Shown here: positions 58,482 to 64,000 of the stretch, piece by piece
Numbering within the stretch: position 1 is the first letter of the stretch
How the letters are laid out: the number at the start of each line of letters is the position of its first letter
NCBI GenBank assembly: GCA_013350335.1
Contig: CM023532.1
Coordinates: 95,167,064 to 95,231,063, forward strand
DNA length: 64,000 nt
Direction of reading: 5' to 3'
DNA from: Chimonanthus salicifolius
Lineage: Eukaryota > Streptophyta > Magnoliopsida > Laurales > Calycanthaceae
The notes under the pieces: generated by a model
Databases searched by the model: none
Told to the model about the DNA's origin: nothing
The model's input: the letters and a program-made list of their open reading frames with translations, nothing else
Program-made: the position numbers and the translations under genes

Positions 58482-61400
58482 TGTAACACCCCAATTTCTC
58501 AATGAAGTGGATAATTACAAAAATGCCCCTGATGTGTTAAATTAATTATTTTGTGATGTTAAGTAAGGAAATGGTGGGGCCCATTGCTCAAATTAAGATC
58601 ATATGAGCACATTATGAATGTCAAGTTTGATTGGATGGGTAATATACATCAATTGGGTCAAAAATGGCTAAATGGGTCAAAAGGCCCAAATGGGACCCAA
58701 TGGGTCTTAATGGATTATTTGACCGTTGTTTGAGCTTGAATTAAATGGGGTTAAGCTAATTTGATTGGAAATCAAGTGGAGTAAAAATTGGTAGGCCTGA
58801 TGCACATGTGAAAACCAATTACAAATGACCAAAATACCCATAATTGGGTCATGGAGTCAAAAACGGGTCAAGGAGCTAAAGGGGGACCCAACGGGTAGGG
58901 TTGACTTTGTTGACCACAGCCGACCGTGCGGGCCCACAAAAGAGTTCAATGGTGAGTTAAATCAGGTTAAGTGGAACTGATTTTATTTAATTTGAATTAA
59001 AAATGAGTTGATTAAAATGCATTAAATGATTGTCAATTAATGAGGTGAGTTGGACATGTGAGTTGGATGAGTCAAAGTGGAAGTCAATGGGACTGTAAAT
59101 CAGTGAGTTTAGAGGGAATAGGAGTAGTTTGGCTCAGTCATAACCAACAAAACAAGTCCCACACGTTGGGGACTTGTTGGGGTGATTTCCATGTTAAATC
59201 TTAAATGAAATGCATGGGAATTGGAGGTGATGCTTGGGAAGTTGAAAGGCTGTATAGGCAGGTACCAAGGGGTGCATTGGATAGCACCCATCGTTTTTTA
59301 TAAAGATTGATGAGGGAATGGAGGGGTCTTGGGGGTTGAAGTACTAAAGGAAACAAACACCAAGGTTGGCCGTTTTTCATCTTAGAAATCCAAGATTTTC
59401 CATCTCTCTCTCCCTCTCTCCAATTCGTTTTTCTTAGCTGGAACATCAGAGGTGTTTGGACCAGCAGATCAAGCACAAAACAGGAAAAGAAAGGAAAAAA
59501 TAAAAGGGAGAAACCAAGGACCAAAGGCAAGAAGAAAGATTGGAAGTTTGGTAAGTAATTATATGTTATTTTGGTTTAATAACATGGAACAAATGGGGTG
59601 TGTATTGGGCCATGGTTATGGCCGAATACACCAAGGTTTTAACCTTGATTAATAGAGGTTTAAAAATGGTAAAAATAACCATTGGGTTCGGCCACCATGG
59701 AGGGCCGAACCCCATGTAAAAGATTGGTTGGTTTTCATGTTTTGAAACATGGAAACCATGGAATTTTGTGGACTATTTTTAGATGATTTAAAGTGTATGT
59801 TTTAAAAAGGTTAAAACATAAATAAGGAAGTTTGATTTAGACCTAGATGAATGATTAAGAAATTCAAAACCAAAGGTCATAGGGTTCGGCCACCAAGGAG
59901 GGCCGAACCCCATGCAAATGATGGTTTGGTTTTGATGTGTTTGAAACATATAAACCATGAAGTTGGTGGACTGTTTTTGATGTTTCATTAAGACTCAATT
60001 GCATGTTTTAAAGAGGGTTAAAAATATGGATCTGAATGACAGAAGGACTGAAGGTATCATGGGTCTAAAATTGATGAAATGGACCATTTGGATCGGCCAT
60101 CTTGGATGTCCCATGAGGTGTTATGGTTATTTGGACAAAGTGATGAATTTATTGGATGGTTTTGAGAGGTAAAAATGCAGCAATGATGTACTGATTTTTA
60201 TATGAATACGTGACACCTAAAACATGTTTGACAGATCAAAACATGGACATAGGGTTCGGCCACCTTGGATTGCCGAACCCCATGTAAGTAATTGATGATT
60301 TTGATGAGTTTAAAACCATATAAAATATGGTGTTTGATGTGATTTGGTGAAGTTTAATTTGCTGTTATTGGTTGGCCAATGTAGGGCTGAACCATGTCAA
60401 TATTAGGGTTAAGTTACTGTTTCAAATTATGGGTAATTGATGGATCAATCAGATCAAGAGAACCATTGGGTTCGGCCATGTGCATGGCCGAACCCCATGG
60501 GCTGTTTTTGGGATGAATGGACCAAGTTTATGGGTTTTCTTATGTGTTTTAAATAGAGATAAGTTTGCTGATTTTGGTTGGCCAATAGAGGGCTGAATCA
60601 TGTAGCAATCATAACCAAAAATTATGCATGAATGTTGGAGTTATGGAACCAAGGGAACCATTGGGTTCGGCCAAATGTATGGCCGAACCCCATGGACCAT
60701 TTTATTTGATTTAAAAGTTTCTAAGTTATGAAATTTAGTGAACTTAGTGTAAACAAATAAAAAATCATGGTTGATGAAGGAAAGTGGGATAAAAACCCAT
60801 AGGGTGTGGTTCGGCCATGTAGTATGGCTGAACCCCATCAATGATTATTTGATAGAATTGGGTTAAGTAATAAATGGGATTAAAGGTGATGAATGAAGAA
60901 CCCCACATGATGTGGATGGGTCGTAGATGTGATTGAATAAGTAAATGATGTTATGACTTACTGATTGATATATGGATAAGGTACTGGAAGTTGAACGACG
61001 TGCGAGTCGTGATCGGGTGACGCTAAAGAAAGATCAAGTACTGAAGTGAATCTTCAGTAGGTTTCCTACCTACTTGTAACCACATTTACACCTGTTTTCA
61101 TGAAGGGTTTTATGAGTTACTGACATACTATTACTTACCATATTTTGAATGATGAATTATGCATTTACAAATGGCATACAAAGCATTGGCATCTCATGCA
61201 TGGACATGGGATGATGACTGAGGTTCTACAGTGTTGCAATTATGAGTTACGTCCTCCTTAGGCGATGAGAGTCCCGCCAGGAGGAGTAACATGATGATCA
61301 TAGTCACAATGGTCTCCTTAGGCGATGAGAGTCCCGCCAGGAGGACTAATATGTGATATGAGTCAACTCAATGATGAAGAGATGGAAGTGTATTGTGATT

Positions 61401-62064
61401 TACCTTGATGGTGCGAGGCACGTCAAGTGATGGCTATGAATGTACATGATGGGAGAGACTCATTGCATGTGCATACTTCATAGCATTGTTTTACCTGTTT
61501 TTACTAATCATGTACTATGATATATATGCATTTTTTATATGCTAATCATGTGGTAGCCCTGATTCGGGAACCTACTGGGCGCATTGATCTAACGCCCTAA
61601 TTCTATCCTCAGAGGAGAATGCAGGTACAAGGAAAGGGAAAGAGAAGGTCGATGACCGGGAGGGGAGCCAAGCCTAAGTACTGGAATGATGAACAGGATT
61701 ACTTATCTATTGTCATTTGAATTATATTTTGATGGACATGTAATAAGTTAATACTTGCTATGGTTTGATTAGACTATTAACTATGGATGGTTGTTTATCT
61801 TAATTATCATTTGGGACTGTTACTTGCTATCTTTTCATATTATTTCTGCAGTTAATCTAGTTTATTCCGCATGTTGTTGTTTGTTCCATGTGTGATTCAT
61901 TATCATGGTCCAGTCCATGTACACATGGGTGGCCAGTTAAGGTTCAGACTTGTGTAGTCTGAACTTAACTCGCGTCGTGACGTCGCCCGCTCTCTTTCAA
62001 TGTTTTATTATTATTATAAAAAAAAAATTAGACTCTGAATTCTCGGAGAGGGTAGGGTGTTACA
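58482..62064 (+). repeat. Type E 3' LTR (3583 bp)
   Basis: TGTAACACCCCAATTTCTC to GGTAGGGTGTTACA, with the same internal order as 52288-55884. A 6-base deletion near 60110 destroys one TTCGGCC palindrome that is intact in the 5' LTR (near 53904). Conversely, the palindrome at 59884 is paired where the 5' copy (53697) is decayed. Confidence 0.94.
59551..61624 (+). other. Candidate LTR intron (type E 3' LTR)
   Basis: Donor GTAAGT at 59551 and acceptor GAATGCAG ending 61624, with CTAAC about 30 bases upstream. Identical sites to the 5' LTR. Confidence 0.5.
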
Positions 62065-62069
62065 GTTTT

Positions 62070-63797
62070 AATCCTAAAAACCTCATTAAAATTACTTAAT
62101 TACCTACCATGAGGTTCGGCCATACAATATGGCCGAACCCTATGGTCCATTATTCCTTCAAAAATCACATCTCCATGCTTTGAATAAACCTTAAATATAT
62201 AATGTCCTTAACGTCCATTTATTTTTCTTAACCCATCTCACCCATTGGGGTTTGTCCATTTCTCATCCTTTCCTTGGATGGATTTTAGATCCATGGCCCA
62301 TAATATTTTGGCCATCATTTAATCCAAGAAAATGGATTCCATGATCTCTTTTTAACCCTTAAAAACGTAAATTCTTGTTTGGAGATACTTACCAATCCGT
62401 CGGCTCCTCCGGCTTCCTTTTGCTCCTCTTGGTTCCTTGGCCTTCTTTCTTCTTCTTCTCCTTCTTGTTCGGCCAAGATGAAGGTAGATTGAGAGAGGAA
62501 AAAGAGGAGAGAAAATGAACTATCCTAAGGTCTTGAGAGTGGTGGTCAGCCAAGCTTGGGTGCTCTTGTTTCTTTTCTTCTTCTAAGTCTTTCCCTCTTT
62601 CTATTCTTTCCCCTTCATGTTTTCTTTTCTTTTGGTCTTGGGAGAGGGAGGGACGGTTTTGAGAGATGGAGAGAGTGAGATGAGATGGGGAATGGGAATG
62701 AGATGGGACCTTAGACCTTTCCCTCTCCTTTTGGTTTGCTTGGGTTACACTCTTCCATGATTCCATTTGACCAACCAACATGGGGGAGTATGGGCTTGCA
62801 TGTCCTTGGTGGTGGTGGTTGGGATGAAACCACCACCATGCCAACGGTTTTGGGTCTTTAAGATGGGTGGTTTGGTCTTCCCATCATGTCCATTGACCAA
62901 CCATAACAGGGAGGGGCATGGCCTCTCATGCCTTTGGTGGTGGTGGTTGGGATGAAACCACCACCCTTGCCAATGGTTTTTGGGTGTGTTTATCTTAGTG
63001 GTTTGGGTGGTTTCAATGAGATGAAACCACCCCTTTGACTCACCTCTTTGACTCCTCCTTTGACTCATTTGACTTAATTATTTAATTAATTCATTTGATT
63101 AATTTGATACTTTAATTTAGGTCCCTTAATTACATCATTTAATTCCATCTAATTTCCTCAATTCTCCTCCATGAATCCACCCATAGTCAACCATGGTGGT
63201 CAGCCCCACCAATTCTTAGGCTACCCGCCACCTCACTTGATGAGGTGGAGGTGGGTCCCACTCGGTCATGTCCCTTGGTCTAATCAAGATTAAACTTAGA
63301 TGATTCACATTAATTAAATCAACTTCATTCACTTGGATCCTCCTTAATTCCCTTTGACTTATCCATGGTTGACCAAGTCAACCATGATGGTCGGCCCCAC
63401 CTAAGTCTTGGTCCACACGCCACCTCAGTTGATGAGGTGGAGGTGGCCCCACTTGGTTATGCCATCTTGATTCATTCATAACTAACTTAGGTGATTTAAT
63501 TAATTCCATTTCAATCCATTCCAACTAATTGGATCACCATTGGGTCCATGGTCCAATTAAATTCTCCTCCTACCCATTTACCTTAGAGCTTAAATCATCT
63601 TGACTCATTGGGTCCCAAATGGGTATTGGGCCCAATTGACCATCCTTGGCTCAATTAATCATCATTGACCCAATTAAGTGAACTCATTCCAATCCATGGC
63701 CCATTGGACCATACTTGGGCCATTGTCCAAATTTTGATCCATTTAACATCTATTCCATCTAAATTCCCAATTTCCATCATTAAAATAAATAATAGCT

Positions 63798-63846
<49 letters not shown>

Positions 63847-63867
63847 TTAAAAATCCAGGCTACTACA
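62070..63867 (-). repeat. Type D solo LTR, second segment
   Basis: TTCGGCC palindrome at 62114, donor complement ACTTAC at 62387-62392, CT/GA-rich zone (62400-62700), GATGAAACCACC palindromic words (62823, 62952), U3 with GACCCATTGGG words, and a TA run. No gene. Confidence 0.85.
63801..63842. repeat. (TA)n microsatellite
   Basis: 21 AT dinucleotides just inside the LTR end; other type D copies have only a few AT here. Confidence 0.95.
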
Positions 63868-63872
63868 TTTCA

Positions 63873-64000
63873 TCTTGTCTAGGGTTTCTTGGACAAGACC
63901 TCACCTCCCAACCACCCTAATTCAATGTGGAGTCTTCCCCATGAGTCCCTTGACTAACCAAGAGGATGCATGCCTTACACATGGCACACACACCCTCTCC
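63873..64000 (-). repeat. Outermost type D LTR, continuation
   Basis: Continues 47500-50166 after the TTTCA duplication and runs off the window. No gene. Confidence 0.75.

Larger units (their letters stand above)
52288..62064 (+). mobile_element. Type E non-autonomous LTR retrotransposon, complete
   Basis: Target duplication GTTTT (52283-52287, 62065-62069). LTRs are 3597 and 3583 bases and differ little by eye (one 7-base indel near 53090, scattered changes). It has a tRNA-Met primer site and a leader like the chromovirus leader, then a 178-codon open frame not homologous to gag-pol, non-coding sequence with tandem repeats, and the last about 190 bases of the chromovirus internal region. 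No RT, RNase H or integrase is seen, so mobility would need enzymes from another element. Confidence 0.93.
50167..63867 (-). mobile_element. Type D solo LTR with nested type E element
   Basis: TGTAACGCCCGCCCC to GGCTACTACA, flanked by TTTCA (50162-50166, 63868-63872). About 3.9 kb of LTR remains after removing 52288-62064. Donor complement at 62387-62392, acceptor complement at 50640-50642. Confidence 0.92.

Overview
The window is plant nuclear DNA made almost entirely of nested LTR retrotransposons. I found no host gene, rRNA, tRNA or CRISPR array. The coding remnants are Ty3/gypsy gag-pol with a C-terminal chromodomain and a primer-binding site matching the 3' end of plant initiator tRNA-Met. 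That points to a chromovirus of the Tekay/Del type in a large, repeat-rich plant genome. The species cannot be told from the sequence.

Layout (my own labels: LTR types A to F). Bases 1-2104 are the end of a minus type D LTR. It sits in a decayed plus-strand gag-pol (2105-4158) that ends at a 100-base N gap. A plus type C LTR then runs from 4259 to 47499 in three pieces (4259-4928, 19278-21119, 46900-47499). It is split by a minus type B LTR (4929-19277), itself split by a type A element (6860-17421), and by a plus type C solo LTR (21120-46894). That solo LTR holds a minus type B solo LTR (21748-44079). The type B solo LTR holds a full minus type D element (23438-38472, with a type F solo LTR at 24467-27127 in its 3' LTR) and a minus type A solo LTR (39633-43390). 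From 47500 to the end is another minus type D LTR. It is split by a type D solo LTR (50167-63867), which carries a complete type E element (52288-62064). Eight insertions have matching 5-base target duplications, and three of these also have an unoccupied paralogous site in the window.

The autonomous elements encode a single gag-protease-RT-RNase H-integrase-chromodomain reading frame. All three copies here are broken. The type E element keeps the chromovirus tRNA primer site, leader and 3' tail, but has lost gag-pol. It carries instead a 178-codon open frame with an acidic tandem repeat and three zinc knuckles, so it looks like a non-autonomous element with its own small protein.

The LTRs of types A to E are unusually long (about 3.4 to 4 kb) and share one architecture although their sequences differ. 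In order they hold GTTTCAT/ATGAAAC palindromes, a pyrimidine-rich stretch, a conserved 5' splice-site consensus, an array of GGTTCGGCCAT/ATGGCCGAACC palindromes, a covarying hairpin minisatellite, a CTAAC branch-like site with a CAG acceptor, and a covarying stem-loop near the LTR end. The strongest candidate for something undescribed is a conserved intron lying wholly inside the LTR. The next candidates are the zinc-knuckle non-autonomous element and an integrated type A element whose 5' end is an inverted copy of its own 3' LTR end.
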